Source: Azonexus fungiphilus
GTDB taxonomy: Bacteria > Pseudomonadota > Gammaproteobacteria > Burkholderiales > Rhodocyclaceae
Reading direction: 5' to 3'
Assembly: GCF_003634965.1 (NCBI RefSeq)
Contig: NZ_RBXP01000015.1
Span: forward strand, 186,001 to 250,000
DNA length: 64,000 nucleotides
Positions 1 through 10,413 of this stretch are shown here, one piece after another. Below the pieces are notes generated by a model. That model saw nothing but the letters and a program-made list of their open reading frames with translations, was not told where the DNA came from and ran no database searches. The first letter of the stretch is position 1. Each line of letters starts with the position of its first letter. Made by a program: the position numbers and the translations under genes.

Positions 1-1
1 G

Positions 2-814
2 CAGACCGCCGAAATTGCCCAGGCGCTGAAGCTCGGGCAACGCCAGGTCGAGGCGCTCGAGCGCGACGAATGGGACGGTTTGCCCGGTCCGACCTTCATT
101 CGTGGGTTTGTCCGCAATTACGCCCGTCTGGTTGGTGTCGACGCCGGCCCGCTGATGGATCGCCTGACCGCACTGCTCGACAAGCCGGTCGATACCCTGA
201 CCGTGCCGGCCGCACCGCCGGCCAGGATCAGCGGTTCGAGCCGCTCGCGTGACGGCCTGGTGGTCGGCATCGGCGCGCTCCTGCTCAGTCTCGCCGCGCT
301 GGCCTATTTCCTGTTGCCGAGCGACCTCACGGCGCTGCGTGACAGTCTGCAAGGTTTGCTCGACGGTGAGGCCAAGCCGGCCGAAGTCGTGCCGGCGCCG
401 GCCAGTCAGGAGCCGCTGTTCCCGCCGGGCAGCAGCGCTGACCAGGTCATTGCCCCGCAAGCCGAGGCTTCTGCCGATGCCGCCGTACCGGCGGGTGAGG
501 CCCAGTCGCCGGTCGCGCCGGCAACGCCGTCGGCCGCGCCGGCCAGTCCGCAGGCTGTCGCCGCCGATGTCGCGACGCCGCCGCAGTTGCGTTTCGTCGT
601 CAGCAAGGAATCGTGGATCGAAGTCCGCGATCGCGACGGTGCCGTTGTCTTTTCGCAGCGTCTCGCGGCGGGTTCCGAGCAGCAGGTCGGTGGCAAGGGG
701 CCGTTGTCGGTGGCGATCGGCTACGCGCCGGGCGTCACGCTGCATACCCGTGGCCAGATCGTCAACCTGCAGCCGCACACCCGTGGCGATGTCGCACGCC
801 TGGTGCTGGAGTAA
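2..814 (+). CDS. rodZ: Cytoskeletal protein RodZ, C-terminal part (5' end outside window)
   Basis: RodZ is a bitopic inner-membrane protein that links the MreB cytoskeleton to the elongasome and helps set rod shape. The frame is open from the first bases, so the true start lies upstream. The visible part opens with the end of a Cro/C1-type helix-turn-helix ([18 protein letters not shown], then [13 protein letters not shown]), the segment that contacts MreB. A transmembrane helix ([19 protein letters not shown]) follows, then a low-complexity Ala/Pro linker, then a C-terminal periplasmic beta domain of the DUF4115 type ([18 protein letters not shown]). The stop is 3 bases before ispG, and rodZ-ispG-hisS is a widely conserved order. 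An internal TTG at 80 is not the start, because the conserved HTH sequence continues upstream of it. Confidence 0.93.
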   Translation, partial: QTAEIAQALKLGQRQVEALERDEWDGLPGPTFIRGFVRNYARLVGVDAGPLMDRLTALLDKPVDTLTVPAAPPARISGSSRSRDGLVVGIGALLLSLAALAYFLLPSDLTALRDSLQGLLDGEAKPAEVVPAPASQEPLFPPGSSADQVIAPQAEASADAAVPAGEAQSPVAPATPSAAPASPQAVAADVATPPQLRFVVSKESWIEVRDRDGAVVFSQRLAAGSEQQVGGKGPLSVAIGYAPGVTLHTRGQIVNLQPHTRGDVARLVLE

Positions 815-817
815 GCC

Positions 818-2047
818 GTGAGCGTCGTCAGCAAGCGTCCGACCCGATCGACCGCGATCGCCCATGTCCGCCTCGGCGGCGATGCACCGGTGGTCATCCA
901 GTCGATGACCAATACCGATACCGCCGATTACCTGAAGACTGCCCTCCAGTGTGCCGAGCTGGCGCGTGCCGGTTCCGAACTGGTGCGCATCACCGTGAAT
1001 TCGCCGGAGGCGGCGGCAGCGGTGCCGAAGATTCGCGATCATCTCGACAAGATGAACTGCAATGTGCCGCTGATCGGCGATTTCCACTACAACGGCCACC
1101 GTCTGCTCAGCGAGCACCCGGCCTGCGCCGAGGCACTGGCCAAGTACCGGATCAACCCGGGCAATGTCGGTTTCGGCAAGAAGAAGGACGAGCAGTTTGC
1201 ACAGATGGTCGAGCTCGCCTGCCGCTACGACAAGCCGGTGCGCATCGGCGTGAACTGGGGCAGTCTCGACCAGGAACTGCTGGCACGCATCATGGACGAG
1301 AACTCGCGCCTGGCGCAGCCGCTCGATGCGACCGAGATGATGCGCCATGCGATGGTTACCTCGGCCCTCGAATCGGCGGCCAAGGCCGAGGAAGTCGGCC
1401 TGGCCGGCGAGAAGATCATCCTCTCGTGCAAGGTTTCCAGCGTTCAGGACCTGATCGCGATCTACCGCGAACTGGCGCGGCGCGCCGATTATGCGCTGCA
1501 TCTCGGGTTGACCGAGGCCGGCATGGGCTCGAAGGGCATTGTCGCGTCGACCGCTGCGCTGTCCGTGCTGCTCCAGGAAGGCATCGGCGACACCATCCGC
1601 GTCTCGCTGACGCCGGAGCCGGGTGGTTCGCGCAGCCAGGAAGTCATCGTCGCCCAGGAAATCCTGCAGACCATGGGCTTGCGTGCGTTCACGCCGATGG
1701 TCGCGGCCTGTCCCGGTTGCGGCCGGACGACCTCGACCTTCTTCCAGGAACTGGCCGGCGAGGTGCAGGATTTCGTGCGCGCCCGCATGCCGGAGTGGAA
1801 GCTGCATTACGACGGCGCCGAGAACATGACGCTGGCCGTCATGGGCTGCATCGTCAACGGTCCGGGCGAATCGAAGCACGCCAACATCGGCATCTCGCTG
1901 CCAGGCACCGGCGAAGCACCGTCGGCGCCGGTCTACGAAGATGGCGAGAAGACCGTGACGCTCAAGGGCGACAACATCGCCAACGAATTCAAGGACATCA
2001 TCGAGCGCTACGTCCAGCGCACCTACAAGAAGAAACTGCAAGCATGA
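818..2047 (+). CDS. ispG: 4-hydroxy-3-methylbut-2-en-1-yl diphosphate synthase (GcpE)
   Basis: This enzyme catalyses the penultimate step of the MEP isoprenoid pathway, converting MEcPP to HMBPP with a 4Fe-4S cluster. The 409-residue protein has the N-terminal TIM-barrel ([19 protein letters not shown]) and the C-terminal cluster-binding domain. Three cysteines are visible, C298 and C301 (ACPGCGRT) and C344 ([11 protein letters not shown]), followed by E351, matching the family's three-Cys-plus-Glu ligand set. The start is a GTG with GGAG about 8 bases upstream, just after the rodZ stop. The stop overlaps the hisS start by 4 bases (ATGA), so translation is probably coupled. Length is normal for the proteobacterial short form. 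Confidence 0.97.
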   Translation: MSVVSKRPTRSTAIAHVRLGGDAPVVIQSMTNTDTADYLKTALQCAELARAGSELVRITVNSPEAAAAVPKIRDHLDKMNCNVPLIGDFHYNGHRLLSEHPACAEALAKYRINPGNVGFGKKKDEQFAQMVELACRYDKPVRIGVNWGSLDQELLARIMDENSRLAQPLDATEMMRHAMVTSALESAAKAEEVGLAGEKIILSCKVSSVQDLIAIYRELARRADYALHLGLTEAGMGSKGIVASTAALSVLLQEGIGDTIRVSLTPEPGGSRSQEVIVAQEILQTMGLRAFTPMVAACPGCGRTTSTFFQELAGEVQDFVRARMPEWKLHYDGAENMTLAVMGCIVNGPGESKHANIGISLPGTGEAPSAPVYEDGEKTVTLKGDNIANEFKDIIERYVQRTYKKKLQA

Positions 2048-3333
2048 GTCAGACTTTGCAAGCCGTGCGCGGGATGAACGACGTCCTGCCGGAAGAAGCG
2101 GCATTCTGGGAACTGTTCGAGGACACCGTCCGTACCTGGCTGAAAGGCTACGGTTACAAGCCGATCCGCATGCCCATCGTCGAGCCGACGCCGCTCTTCA
2201 AGCGCGCCATCGGCGAAGTCACCGACATCGTCGAGAAGGAAATGTATTCCTTCATCGACGGCCTCAACGGCGAGGCGCTGACCCTGCGTCCGGAGGGCAC
2301 GGCCGGCTGCGTCCGTGCCGTGATCGAGCACAACCTGGCGGCGCGGCAGACGCAGCGCCTCTACTACATCGGCCAGATGTTCCGCCATGAGCGGCCGCAG
2401 AAGGGGCGTTACCGGCAGTTCCACCAGGTCGGCGTCGAGACTTTCGGCATCGCCGGGCCGGACATCGATGCCGAACTGATCCTGATGGGCGCCCGCCTGT
2501 GGGCCGACCTCGGCCTCGACGGCATCGAGCTGCAGATCAACAGCCTCGGCCAGCCGGCCGAGCGCGCCGAACATCGTGCTGCGCTGATCGCCTATCTGGA
2601 GCAGCACGTCGATCTGCTCGACGAGGACGGCAAGCGTCGTCTGTATACCAACCCGTTGCGCATCCTCGACACCAAGAATCCGGCGCTGCAGGATATCTGC
2701 GCGGCGGCACCGAAGCTGATCGACTTCCTCGGCGCCGAATCGCTGGCCCATTTCGAAGGCGTGCAGCAGGTGCTGCGTGACGCCGGCCAGCCGTTCACGA
2801 TCAACCCGCGCCTGGTGCGTGGCCTCGATTACTACAACCTGACCGTGTTCGAATGGGTCACCGACAAGCTCGGCGCCCAGGGTACGGTCTGCGCCGGTGG
2901 CCGTTACGATGGTCTGGTCGAGCAACTCGGCGGCAAGCCGACGCCGGCTTGCGGCTTCGCCATGGGCGTTGAACGGCTGATTGCGCTGATCAGGGATTCC
3001 GGCGGCGCCCCGGCCGAGCCGGCACCCGACGTTTATCTGGTACACCAGGGCGAGGCCGCCGGCCGGATGGCTTTCCGGGTCGCCGAGGGGTTGCGCGACC
3101 AGGGTCTGGACGTGCTGCTGCATTGCGGTGGCGGTTCCTTCAAGTCGCAGATGAAGAAGGCCGACGGCAGCGGTGCCGCATTTGCGGTGATTATTGGCGA
3201 TGAAGAGGCGTCGACCGGGGAAGCGCAGCTGAAAGCCTTGCGCGAGGAAGGTGTGGCGCAACGCAGATTGAAGGTCGATGAACTGGCGGAAGCGATCATC
3301 GATCACATGATTGATTCGGACGAAGAGGAATAA
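2044..3333 (+). CDS. hisS: Histidyl-tRNA synthetase
   Basis: Class II aminoacyl-tRNA synthetase that charges tRNA-His in the cytoplasm. The 429-residue protein starts [18 protein letters not shown], the typical HisRS N-terminus. It carries class II motif 2 ([18 protein letters not shown]) and the histidine-specific loops ([15 protein letters not shown] and [13 protein letters not shown]), then a C-terminal anticodon-binding domain ([18 protein letters not shown]). The start overlaps the ispG stop by 4 bases. The downstream gene begins 5 bases after the stop, so this is one transcription unit. Nothing is unusual apart from an acidic C-terminal tail (DSDEEE). Confidence 0.97.
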   Translation: MSQTLQAVRGMNDVLPEEAAFWELFEDTVRTWLKGYGYKPIRMPIVEPTPLFKRAIGEVTDIVEKEMYSFIDGLNGEALTLRPEGTAGCVRAVIEHNLAARQTQRLYYIGQMFRHERPQKGRYRQFHQVGVETFGIAGPDIDAELILMGARLWADLGLDGIELQINSLGQPAERAEHRAALIAYLEQHVDLLDEDGKRRLYTNPLRILDTKNPALQDICAAAPKLIDFLGAESLAHFEGVQQVLRDAGQPFTINPRLVRGLDYYNLTVFEWVTDKLGAQGTVCAGGRYDGLVEQLGGKPTPACGFAMGVERLIALIRDSGGAPAEPAPDVYLVHQGEAAGRMAFRVAEGLRDQGLDVLLHCGGGSFKSQMKKADGSGAAFAVIIGDEEASTGEAQLKALREEGVAQRRLKVDELAEAIIDHMIDSDEEE

Positions 3334-3338
3334 ACAGG

Positions 3339-3980
3339 ATGGCGCACTACGACCTCGAGGAACAGGAACAGATCGACAGTCTGAAGACCTGGTGGAAGAT
3401 GTACGGCAACCTGGTCACCTCACTGGTGACCGCAGCAGCGTTGGCCGTTGTCGGCTGGCAGGGTTGGAACTGGTACCAGAACAACGAGACGGCCAAGGCT
3501 GCCGCAGTCTTTGCCGCGCTCGAGCAGGCCGTGCAGGCAGGTGATACGCAGCGGATCAAGGCTGGCGCCGGCGAGCTGACCGAGAAATTCGGGCGCAGTG
3601 GCTATGCCGGGCTTGGCGCCCTGCTGGCGGCCAAGCACTCGGTGGACGGTGGCGATCTGAAAACGGCCAAGGCTCAGCTCGGCTGGGTTGCCGACAACGC
3701 CAAGGATGAGCTGCGCGATATCGCCCGCCTGCGTCTGGGCGCCGTGCTGCTCGACGAACAGGCTTACGACGAGGCGCTCAAACAGCTCGAGGCCACGCCG
3801 GCCCCGGCTTTCGTCGCCCGTTTTCTCGAACTCAAGGGCGATGTCCTGAGCGCTCAGGGTAAGGTCGCTGAGGCTCGCACCGCCTATCAGTCGGCGCTCG
3901 ACAAGGCGACCGGCGATGCGGCCAAGCCCGGGCGCGAATTGCTGCAGCAGAAGCTCGACAGCCTGGGAGATGCCGCATGA
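3339..3980 (+). CDS. yfgM: YfgM-like membrane-anchored tetratricopeptide protein
   Basis: YfgM is an inner-membrane protein that associates with the SecYEG translocon and periplasmic chaperones in E. coli. The 213-residue protein has a short cytoplasmic N-terminus rich in acidic residues (MAHYDLEEQEQIDSLKTWW), one transmembrane segment at about residues 22-42, and a periplasmic TPR-like helical domain. The location between hisS and bamB matches the E. coli gene order, which is the main basis for the name. The last 4 bases overlap bamB (ATGA). The family function outside E. coli is inferred. Confidence 0.88.
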   Translation: MAHYDLEEQEQIDSLKTWWKMYGNLVTSLVTAAALAVVGWQGWNWYQNNETAKAAAVFAALEQAVQAGDTQRIKAGAGELTEKFGRSGYAGLGALLAAKHSVDGGDLKTAKAQLGWVADNAKDELRDIARLRLGAVLLDEQAYDEALKQLEATPAPAFVARFLELKGDVLSAQGKVAEARTAYQSALDKATGDAAKPGRELLQQKLDSLGDAA

Positions 3981-5140
3981 ACAAGCGCCTGTTGCCACTG
4001 GGGCTGGCTGCCGGCTTGCTGGTCGCTGGCTGCTCGACGATTTCGAGCACCTTTGATTCGCTCAACCCGTTCGCTTCCTCGGCGCGCAAGATGTCTCCGC
4101 TGCCGGAACTGACGGCGGGTGGCGAGGTGGCGCGCAACCTCTGGTCGGCCAGTGTCGGCAAGGCCGGGGGCTATGCCTTCACGCCTGCCGTGGTTGGGGA
4201 TGCGGTCTTTGTCGCCGATCAGAAAGGCATGATCTACCGCCTCGAGGGCGGCAAGGTCGTGTGGAAAATCGACGCCGGCCAGCCCTTGTCGGCGGGGGTC
4301 GGTGCCGATGCCTCGCTGCTGGTGGTCGGTACCGCCAAGGGCGGCGTGCTGGCTTTCGATGCCCTCACCGGCAAGGCGCTGTGGCAGGCACAGGCGAGCA
4401 GCGAAGTGCTGGCGGCGCCGGCCGTGAGCCGCGAAGGCGTGGCCGTGCGCAGCGGCGACAACCGGATTTTCCTGTTCGACGCGCTCGACGGTTCGCGCAA
4501 GTGGATCTACCAGCGACCGATGCCTGCCCTGTCGATCCGTTCGACCGGTTCGCCGATTTTCGCCGATCGCTATCTGTTCGCCGGTTTCCCGGGGGGCAAG
4601 CTGGTCGGCATCGCGCTGCAGAATGGCGCGCTGGTCTGGGAAGGAACCGTTGCCCAACCGAAGGGCACGACCGAACTAGACCGTGTTGCAGATATCGTTT
4701 CTCCGCCGGTGGTTGATGGCACGCAGATCTGCGCGGTCGCCTTCCAGGGGCGGATTGCCTGTTTCGACATGGCCCAGGGTGGTGCGCTGATCTGGTCGCG
4801 CGACATTTCCTCGGCACGTGGACTGGTCCTCGATGGCCGCTATCTGTTCGTCACCGACGACGATGGCGTCGTCTATGGCCTCGACCGCCTGTCCGGCAGC
4901 AGCCTGTGGAAGCAGGACAAGCTGCGCAACCGTGGCGTCTCTGCGCCGGCTGTGCGCGGCAATCTGGTCGCTGTCGCCGATGGCGAAGGCTACCTTCATT
5001 TCCTGTCGCGCGAAGAGGGCGCATTCGTCGCCCGCCAGAAGACCGACGGTACCCCGGTCACGGCTGCGCCACAATTGCTCGGCAGTGCCTTCCTGACGCA
5101 AACGACCGGCGGCGACGTCAGGGCGATCGAGATCCAATGA
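3977..5140 (+). CDS. bamB: Outer membrane assembly lipoprotein BamB
   Basis: BamB is a lipoprotein subunit of the BAM complex that inserts beta-barrel proteins into the outer membrane. The 387-residue product begins with a lipoprotein signal peptide (lipobox LVAGC, modified Cys at residue 19). Repeated PQQ-like beta-propeller blades follow, recognisable by recurring segments such as [32 protein letters not shown] and [15 protein letters not shown]. The gene overlaps yfgM at its start and der at its end by 4 bases each. Length and position agree with the family. Confidence 0.96.
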   Translation: MNKRLLPLGLAAGLLVAGCSTISSTFDSLNPFASSARKMSPLPELTAGGEVARNLWSASVGKAGGYAFTPAVVGDAVFVADQKGMIYRLEGGKVVWKIDAGQPLSAGVGADASLLVVGTAKGGVLAFDALTGKALWQAQASSEVLAAPAVSREGVAVRSGDNRIFLFDALDGSRKWIYQRPMPALSIRSTGSPIFADRYLFAGFPGGKLVGIALQNGALVWEGTVAQPKGTTELDRVADIVSPPVVDGTQICAVAFQGRIACFDMAQGGALIWSRDISSARGLVLDGRYLFVTDDDGVVYGLDRLSGSSLWKQDKLRNRGVSAPAVRGNLVAVADGEGYLHFLSREEGAFVARQKTDGTPVTAAPQLLGSAFLTQTTGGDVRAIEIQ

Positions 5141-6468
5141 AACCTACCATCGTCCTGGTCGGCCGGCCCAATGTCGGCAAATCAACACTGTTCAACCGGC
5201 TGACCAAATCGCGCGACGCCATCGTCGCCGATGTCCCGGGCCTCACCCGCGACCGTCACTACGGTCACGGCAAGGTCGGCAAGAAACCTTTCCTCGTCGT
5301 CGATACCGGTGGTTTCGAGCCGCTGGTCAAGGATGGCATCCTGCATGAAATGGCGCGCCAGACCGAGCAGGCGATCGCCGAGGCCGATGCGGTCATCTTC
5401 GTGGTCGATGCCCGTACCGGCCTGACCCCGCACGACAAGGAGATCGCCAACAAGCTGCGGCGCCTCGAGCGGCCGGTCTATGTTGCGGTCAACAAGGCCG
5501 AAGGCCTGGTTTCCGGCATGGTCGAAGCCGATTTCCACGAACTTGGCCTGGGCGAGCCGCATGCCATTTCGGCCGCGCACGGCGAGGGCGTTCGCGGTAT
5601 CGTCGAGTTGGCGCTGGAAAGCTTTCCCGATCCCGAAGACGACGAGTGGCATTCCGATGCAACCCGTGTCGCCATTGTCGGTCGTCCCAACGTCGGCAAG
5701 TCCACGCTGATCAACACGCTGCTCGGCGAGGAGCGCGTGATCGCCTTCGATGCCCCGGGAACGACCCGCGATTCGATCGAGATCGACTTCGAGCGCGAAG
5801 GGCGCAAGTACGTGCTCGTCGATACTGCCGGCATGCGCAAGCGCGGCAAGGTGTTCGAGGCGATCGAGAAATTCTCGGTGGTGAAGACGCTGCAGTCGAT
5901 CGAGGATGCCAACGTGGTCATCCTGATGGTCGACGCCCGGGCCGACATTTCCGACCAGGACGCGCACATCGCCGATTTCATCGTCCAGTCGGGGCGGGCC
6001 CTGGTCGTTGCGGTCAACAAATGGGACGGTCTCGATCCCTACGTCCGCGAACAGACCCGGCAGATGCTCCAGCGCAAGCTGAAGTTCCTCGATTTCGCCA
6101 AGTTCCATTTCATTTCGGCGCTGGAAAACGTCGGTCTGGCCAATCTCTTCCGTTCGGTGGACAGCGCCTACGCGGCTGCGATGACCAAGCTGTCGACGCC
6201 GCGCCTGACCCGCGTCCTCGCCGACGCGATCGCCCGCCAGGCGCCGCCCAAGCACGGCCTGTTCCGGCCGAAGCCGCGCTACGCGCACCAGGGCGGCTCG
6301 AATCCGCCGATCATCGTGATCCACGGTAGCGCCGTCGACCAGATTGGCGACAGCTACCGCCGCTATCTCGAGCACACCTTCCGGGAAGCCTTCCGCCTGC
6401 AGGGCACGCCACTGCGCATCCAGTTCGTGGCCGGCAAGAACCCGTTCGCCGACAAGGAGCGTCGCTGA
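5137..6468 (+). CDS. der: Ribosome biogenesis GTPase Der (EngA)
   Basis: Essential double-GTPase needed for 50S ribosomal subunit maturation. The 443-residue protein has two tandem G domains with identical P-loops GRPNVGKS at residues 9-16 and 182-189. Each has its own switch region and NKxx motif (VNKAEG and VNKWDG), and a C-terminal KH-like domain ends the protein. The ATG at 5137 overlaps the bamB stop and places the first P-loop directly at the N-terminus as the family requires. The in-frame upstream extension is only bamB read in another frame. After der an 88-base gap precedes hfq. Confidence 0.97.
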   Translation: MKPTIVLVGRPNVGKSTLFNRLTKSRDAIVADVPGLTRDRHYGHGKVGKKPFLVVDTGGFEPLVKDGILHEMARQTEQAIAEADAVIFVVDARTGLTPHDKEIANKLRRLERPVYVAVNKAEGLVSGMVEADFHELGLGEPHAISAAHGEGVRGIVELALESFPDPEDDEWHSDATRVAIVGRPNVGKSTLINTLLGEERVIAFDAPGTTRDSIEIDFEREGRKYVLVDTAGMRKRGKVFEAIEKFSVVKTLQSIEDANVVILMVDARADISDQDAHIADFIVQSGRALVVAVNKWDGLDPYVREQTRQMLQRKLKFLDFAKFHFISALENVGLANLFRSVDSAYAAAMTKLSTPRLTRVLADAIARQAPPKHGLFRPKPRYAHQGGSNPPIIVIHGSAVDQIGDSYRRYLEHTFREAFRLQGTPLRIQFVAGKNPFADKERR

Positions 6469-6556
6469 GTCACAAATCAACCACAAAATTTCCAACACCA
6501 TTCTTCTAATTTGGGTACATTAGGACCCTCATAACAACACACATGGAGTCCACACC

Positions 6557-6793
6557 ATGAGCAACAAAGGGCAACTTTTACAAGACCCCTTCCTCAACGC
6601 GCTGCGGCGCGAACACGTTCCCGTCTCGATCTACCTGGTGAACGGGATCAAGCTGCAGGGCCAGGTCGAATCCTTCGATCAATATGTCGTTCTGCTCAAG
6701 AACACCGTGACCCAGATGGTCTACAAGCACGCCATTTCGACGGTCGTGCCGGCCCGTCCGGTGAATATCCAGCAAGAGCAGGCCGCAGAATAA
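6557..6793 (+). CDS. hfq: RNA chaperone Hfq
   Basis: Hexameric Sm-like RNA chaperone that promotes pairing of small RNAs with mRNAs. The 78-residue product is close to the minimal Hfq core. It has the N-terminal [19 protein letters not shown] segment, the Sm1 motif ([20 protein letters not shown]) and the Sm2 motif (YKHAIST). The C-terminal tail is very short compared with E. coli Hfq (102 residues). A good ribosome site (TGGAG) precedes the ATG. The AT-rich 88 bases upstream probably hold a promoter of its own, but I cannot assign clean -35/-10 boxes. A strong terminator follows at 6807-6836. Confidence 0.98.
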   Translation: MSNKGQLLQDPFLNALRREHVPVSIYLVNGIKLQGQVESFDQYVVLLKNTVTQMVYKHAISTVVPARPVNIQQEQAAE

Positions 6794-6806
6794 GACGCTT
6801 CATCCG

Positions 6807-6836
6807 GCTGCCCCGCGCTAACGGGGCAGCATTTTC
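6807..6836 (+). terminator. Rho-independent terminator after hfq
   Basis: A perfect 9-bp stem (GCTGCCCCG at 6807-6815 pairing with CGGGGCAGC at 6822-6830) with a 6-base loop is followed by ATTTTC. It lies 14 bases after the hfq stop and 17 bases before the hflX start. It probably separates or attenuates hfq transcription from hflX. Confidence 0.85.
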
Positions 6837-6853
6837 TCCCGCAGGACCCATTC

Positions 6854-8008
6854 ATGCTTGAGCGACCCGCCTCCGGTGAGCGCGCGGTTGTCGTGCAACT
6901 CGATTTCGGCCAGCTCGACATCGAGGACCAGATCGAGGAAGTCCGCCTGCTCACCGAATCGGCCGGAGGCGTAGTCGTCGCCGTGGTGCGTGGTCGGCGG
7001 CAGAGTCCCGATCCGAAGACTTTTGCCGGCAGCGGCAAGGTTGACGAAGTGGCGGCGATGATCGCCACCTGTTCGGCGCAGCTGGTCATCTTCAATCATG
7101 CCTTGTCGCCGGTTCAGCAGCGCAACCTCGAGCAAATTCTCAAATGTCGGGTGGTCGACCGTAACAGTCTGATCCTCGACATCTTCGCGCTGCGGGCCGC
7201 CAGTGCCGAAGGCAAGCTGCAGGTCGAGCTGGCCCAACTCGAGCACCTGGCTACCCGCCTCGTTCGCGGCTGGACCCACCTCGAGCGCCAGCGCGGCGGG
7301 ATCGGCATGCGCGGCCCCGGCGAAACCCAGCTTGAAACCGACCGCCGCTTGCTCGGCAACCGCGTCAAGCTGCTCAAGGAGCGCCTGCGCAAGCTTTCCC
7401 GGCAGCGTGGGGTGCAGCGCAAGGCACGGCGGCGCGGTGACGTGCTCAATGTGTCGCTGGTCGGCTATACCAATGCCGGCAAGTCCACGCTGTTCAACAC
7501 GCTGACGCACGCCGGCGTCTATGCCGCCGACCAGCTGTTCGCAACGCTCGATACGACCTCGCGCAAGCTGTGGATCGCCGAGGCCGGCAACATCGTCATT
7601 TCGGATACTGTCGGCTTCATCCGCGACCTGCCGCATTCGCTGGTTGATGCCTTCCATGCGACGCTGGAAGCGGCGGTCGATGCCGACCTGCTGTTGCATG
7701 TCGTCGATAGCGCCAACCATGCGCGCGACGAGCAGATGGCCGAGGTGGACAAGGTGCTCGAGGAAATCGGCGCCCGTGATCTGCCGCAGCTGGTGGTCTG
7801 GAACAAGATCGATCTGACCGATGCCGGGCCGGGAATCGAGCGCGACGAATATGGTAATATCGTCCGCGTTCGTGTCAGTTCGCGTACCGGCGAAGGTCTG
7901 GAACTTTTGCGCGAAGCCCTGGCCGAATACGCCCGGGCCAAGGCCGAATCGCGCCGCAAGGCGCTCGACGAAGCTGCCCGTCTGGCACAATCCGATTTCA
8001 CCATTTGA
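6854..8008 (+). CDS. hflX: Ribosome-associated GTPase HflX
   Basis: HflX is a GTPase that binds 50S subunits and rescues or splits stalled ribosomes, especially under heat stress. The 384-residue protein has the HflX N-terminal subdomain with its glycine-rich motif (KTFAGSGKVDEV, RGGIGMRGPGETQLETDRR) and a coiled linker. The G domain follows with P-loop GYTNAGKS at residues 204-211, switch SDTVGFIRDLPH and NKID. The ATG has GCAGGA about 8 bases upstream. The order hfq-hflX-hflK-hflC is conserved across proteobacteria. Confidence 0.97.
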   Translation: MLERPASGERAVVVQLDFGQLDIEDQIEEVRLLTESAGGVVVAVVRGRRQSPDPKTFAGSGKVDEVAAMIATCSAQLVIFNHALSPVQQRNLEQILKCRVVDRNSLILDIFALRAASAEGKLQVELAQLEHLATRLVRGWTHLERQRGGIGMRGPGETQLETDRRLLGNRVKLLKERLRKLSRQRGVQRKARRRGDVLNVSLVGYTNAGKSTLFNTLTHAGVYAADQLFATLDTTSRKLWIAEAGNIVISDTVGFIRDLPHSLVDAFHATLEAAVDADLLLHVVDSANHARDEQMAEVDKVLEEIGARDLPQLVVWNKIDLTDAGPGIERDEYGNIVRVRVSSRTGEGLELLREALAEYARAKAESRRKALDEAARLAQSDFTI

Positions 8009-8045
8009 ATCCCCGAGACCCATGATTCCTACCCTAGGTATTCTC

Positions 8046-9347
8046 ATGTCGATCAACGACCCGCAGTGGGGCAATCGCGGCGACGACAAGCCGAACGGCA
8101 ACGGCCCGCGCCGTCCCAACGACGGTCCCCCCGATCTCGAAGAGCTGTGGCGCGATTTCAATCGCAAGCTGAGCGGCATGATGGGCAAGAAGGGCGGCGG
8201 CAACGGCGGCGGTGACGGTCCACGCATGCCGCCGGTCGATTTCAGTCCGAAATTCCTCGGCGGCGGCCTCGGCCTGCTGCTCGGGCTGGTCGCCGTGGTC
8301 TGGCTGGCCTCCGGCTTCTACATCGTCGATGCCTCGCAACGCGGTGTCGTGCTCCAGTTCGGCAAGCTCAAGGAAACCACCGAGCCGGGTCTGCGCTGGC
8401 GCCTGCCGTATCCGATCCAGTCGCACGAACTGGTCAATCTGACCGGCGTGCGTACGGTCGAGATCGGCTACCGCGGCAGCGAACGCAACAAGGTGCTCAA
8501 GGAAGCACTGATGCTGACCGACGACGAGAACATCGTGAATATCCAGTTCGCCGTCCAGTACATCCTCAAGGATCCGGTCGAATACCTGTTCAACAACCGT
8601 CATCCCGACGATGCCGTTGTCGGCGCCGCGGAGACGGCGGTGCGCGAGATCGTCGGCAAGAGCAAGATGGATTTCGTGCTCTACGAAGGTCGCGAGCAGA
8701 TCGCCAGCGATGCGGCGCTGCTGATGCAGTCGATTCTCGACCGCTATCAGGGCGGCATCCTGATCTCCAAGGTGACGATGCAGAACGCGCAGCCGCCGGA
8801 ACAGGTGCAGGCAGCCTTCGACGACGCCGTCAAGGCCGGTCAGGACCGCGAGCGCCAGAAGAACGAGGGCCAGGCCTACGCCAACGACGTCATCCCGCGG
8901 GCGCGCGGTACTGCCGCCCGTCTGCTCGAGGAGGCGCAGGGCTACCGCCAGCGCGTCGTCGCAGCCGCCGAAGGCGATGCTTCCCGCTTCCGCCAGGTGT
9001 ACACCGAGTATGCCAAGGCGCCGGAGGTCACCCGTCAGCGCATGTACCTCGAAACCATGCAGCAAATTTATGCCAACACGACCAAGGTGATGATCGACGC
9101 CAAGGGGCAGGGCAACCTGCTCTACCTGCCGCTCGACAAGCTGATGAATGCCGCTGCCGGTGCCGCCGTGGCACCGCAGGGGCTGATCGATGGTGCCACC
9201 CAGGGGGCAGCGGCGACGCGCCAGTCGTCATCTTTCGCCGGCGAAGTGCCGCCGCAATCGGAAAGCCTGCCGGCGGTCGGCGGCAAATCGTTCAATGCCA
9301 ACACGCGCGCCGGTTCGCTCGGTTCGCGTGACCGGGAGGCTCGCTGA
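8046..9347 (+). CDS. hflK: FtsH modulator HflK (SPFH/band-7 protein)
   Basis: HflK forms with HflC a large membrane-anchored cage around the FtsH protease and modulates turnover of membrane proteins. The 433-residue product begins MSINDPQWG, matching the usual betaproteobacterial HflK N-terminus. A Gly/Asn-rich cytoplasmic segment, a transmembrane helix at about residues 75-97, an SPFH domain, a long charged helix and a Pro/Ala-rich tail follow. An in-frame ATG at 8022 would add eight residues, but neither site has a strong ribosome site, so I chose 8046 by family resemblance. The stop overlaps the hflC ATG. Confidence 0.95.
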   Translation: MSINDPQWGNRGDDKPNGNGPRRPNDGPPDLEELWRDFNRKLSGMMGKKGGGNGGGDGPRMPPVDFSPKFLGGGLGLLLGLVAVVWLASGFYIVDASQRGVVLQFGKLKETTEPGLRWRLPYPIQSHELVNLTGVRTVEIGYRGSERNKVLKEALMLTDDENIVNIQFAVQYILKDPVEYLFNNRHPDDAVVGAAETAVREIVGKSKMDFVLYEGREQIASDAALLMQSILDRYQGGILISKVTMQNAQPPEQVQAAFDDAVKAGQDRERQKNEGQAYANDVIPRARGTAARLLEEAQGYRQRVVAAAEGDASRFRQVYTEYAKAPEVTRQRMYLETMQQIYANTTKVMIDAKGQGNLLYLPLDKLMNAAAGAAVAPQGLIDGATQGAAATRQSSSFAGEVPPQSESLPAVGGKSFNANTRAGSLGSRDREAR

Positions 9348-10216
9348 TGAGTTCGCGTCTGAATGTGCTGGGCGGCCTGGTCGCCCTGGTTCTGGTTGTC
9401 CTCTCGATGTCGCTGTTCACTGTCGATCAGCGCCAGTACGCCCTGGTTTTCCAGCTGGGTGAGGTCAAGCAGGTGATCACCGAACCCGGTCTGAACTTCA
9501 AGGTGCCGATGATCCAGAACGTGCGTTTCTTCGATCGCCGCATCCTGACCTTGGATAGCGCCGACCCGGAGCGTTTCATCACCTCCGAGAAGAAGAACGT
9601 CCTTGTCGACTCCTACATCAAGTGGCGGATCATCGATCCCAAGCTGTACTACATCTCGGTCGGTGGCGACGAGGCGCGGGCGCGTACCCGTCTGAGCCAG
9701 ACGGTCAACGCCGGTCTGCGCGAAGAATTCGGCAAGCGCCTGGTGCACGACGTGATCTCCGGCGAGCGCGACAAGATCATGGAGCAGATGCGCGAGAAGG
9801 CCGATACCGATGCCCGCCGCATCGGCGTCCAGATCGTCGATGTGCGCCTGAAGCGTGTCGAACTGCCGGACGAAGTCAGTGGCGCGGTGTATAGCCGGAT
9901 GGAGGCCGAACGCAAGCGCGTCGCCAACGAGCTGCGCTCGGAAGGTGCCGCCGAGGCCGAGAAGATTCGCGCCGACGCCGATCGCCAGCGCGAAGTGATC
10001 ATCGCCGAGGCTTACCGCGACGCCCAGAAAACCAAGGGTGACGGCGATGCCAAGGCGGCAGCCATCTATGGCGATGCCTTTGGCAAGAGCCCGGAGTTCT
10101 ATGCCTTCTATCGCAGCCTCGAGGCCTATCGCAACAGCTTCGCCAACAAGAGCGACGTTCTCGTGGTCGAGCCGAACTCCGATTTCTTCAAGTACATGAA
10201 GAACGTCGGTCGCTGA
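9347..10216 (+). CDS. hflC: FtsH modulator HflC (SPFH/band-7 protein)
   Basis: Partner of HflK in the HflKC-FtsH complex of the inner membrane. The 289-residue protein has an N-terminal transmembrane anchor ([21 protein letters not shown]) followed directly by the SPFH domain ([18 protein letters not shown]). A helical region rich in Ala/Glu/Arg ends in [15 protein letters not shown], a typical HflC C-terminus. Its ATG overlaps the hflK stop (TGATG), indicating coupled translation. Confidence 0.97.
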   Translation: MSSRLNVLGGLVALVLVVLSMSLFTVDQRQYALVFQLGEVKQVITEPGLNFKVPMIQNVRFFDRRILTLDSADPERFITSEKKNVLVDSYIKWRIIDPKLYYISVGGDEARARTRLSQTVNAGLREEFGKRLVHDVISGERDKIMEQMREKADTDARRIGVQIVDVRLKRVELPDEVSGAVYSRMEAERKRVANELRSEGAAEAEKIRADADRQREVIIAEAYRDAQKTKGDGDAKAAAIYGDAFGKSPEFYAFYRSLEAYRNSFANKSDVLVVEPNSDFFKYMKNVGR

Positions 10217-10227
10217 TTCCGCCGGCG

Positions 10228-10413
10228 ATGACTTCGACCCTGCTGCTGGCCTTCGCGCTGATGCTGGTGCTGGAGGGCGCGATGCCCTTCATCGCGCCGG
10301 CCGCCTGGCGGGAAACCTTTCGACGCCTGATCCAGTTGTCGGACGGACAGATCCGTTTCATCGGTCTGTCCTCGATGCTGATCGGCCTGATCTTGCTGAT
10401 TGTCTTTTCATGA
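10228..10413 (+). CDS. DUF2065 small membrane protein
   Basis: A 61-residue protein with two predicted transmembrane helices (residues about 3-22 and 42-60) separated by a short basic loop ([17 protein letters not shown]). It matches the DUF2065 (YjeT-like) family, which habitually sits just downstream of hflC. No biochemical function is established. The position suggests an accessory role near HflKC-FtsH, which is inference only. The stop overlaps the hisZ ATG by 4 bases. Confidence 0.9.
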   Translation: MTSTLLLAFALMLVLEGAMPFIAPAAWRETFRRLIQLSDGQIRFIGLSSMLIGLILLIVFS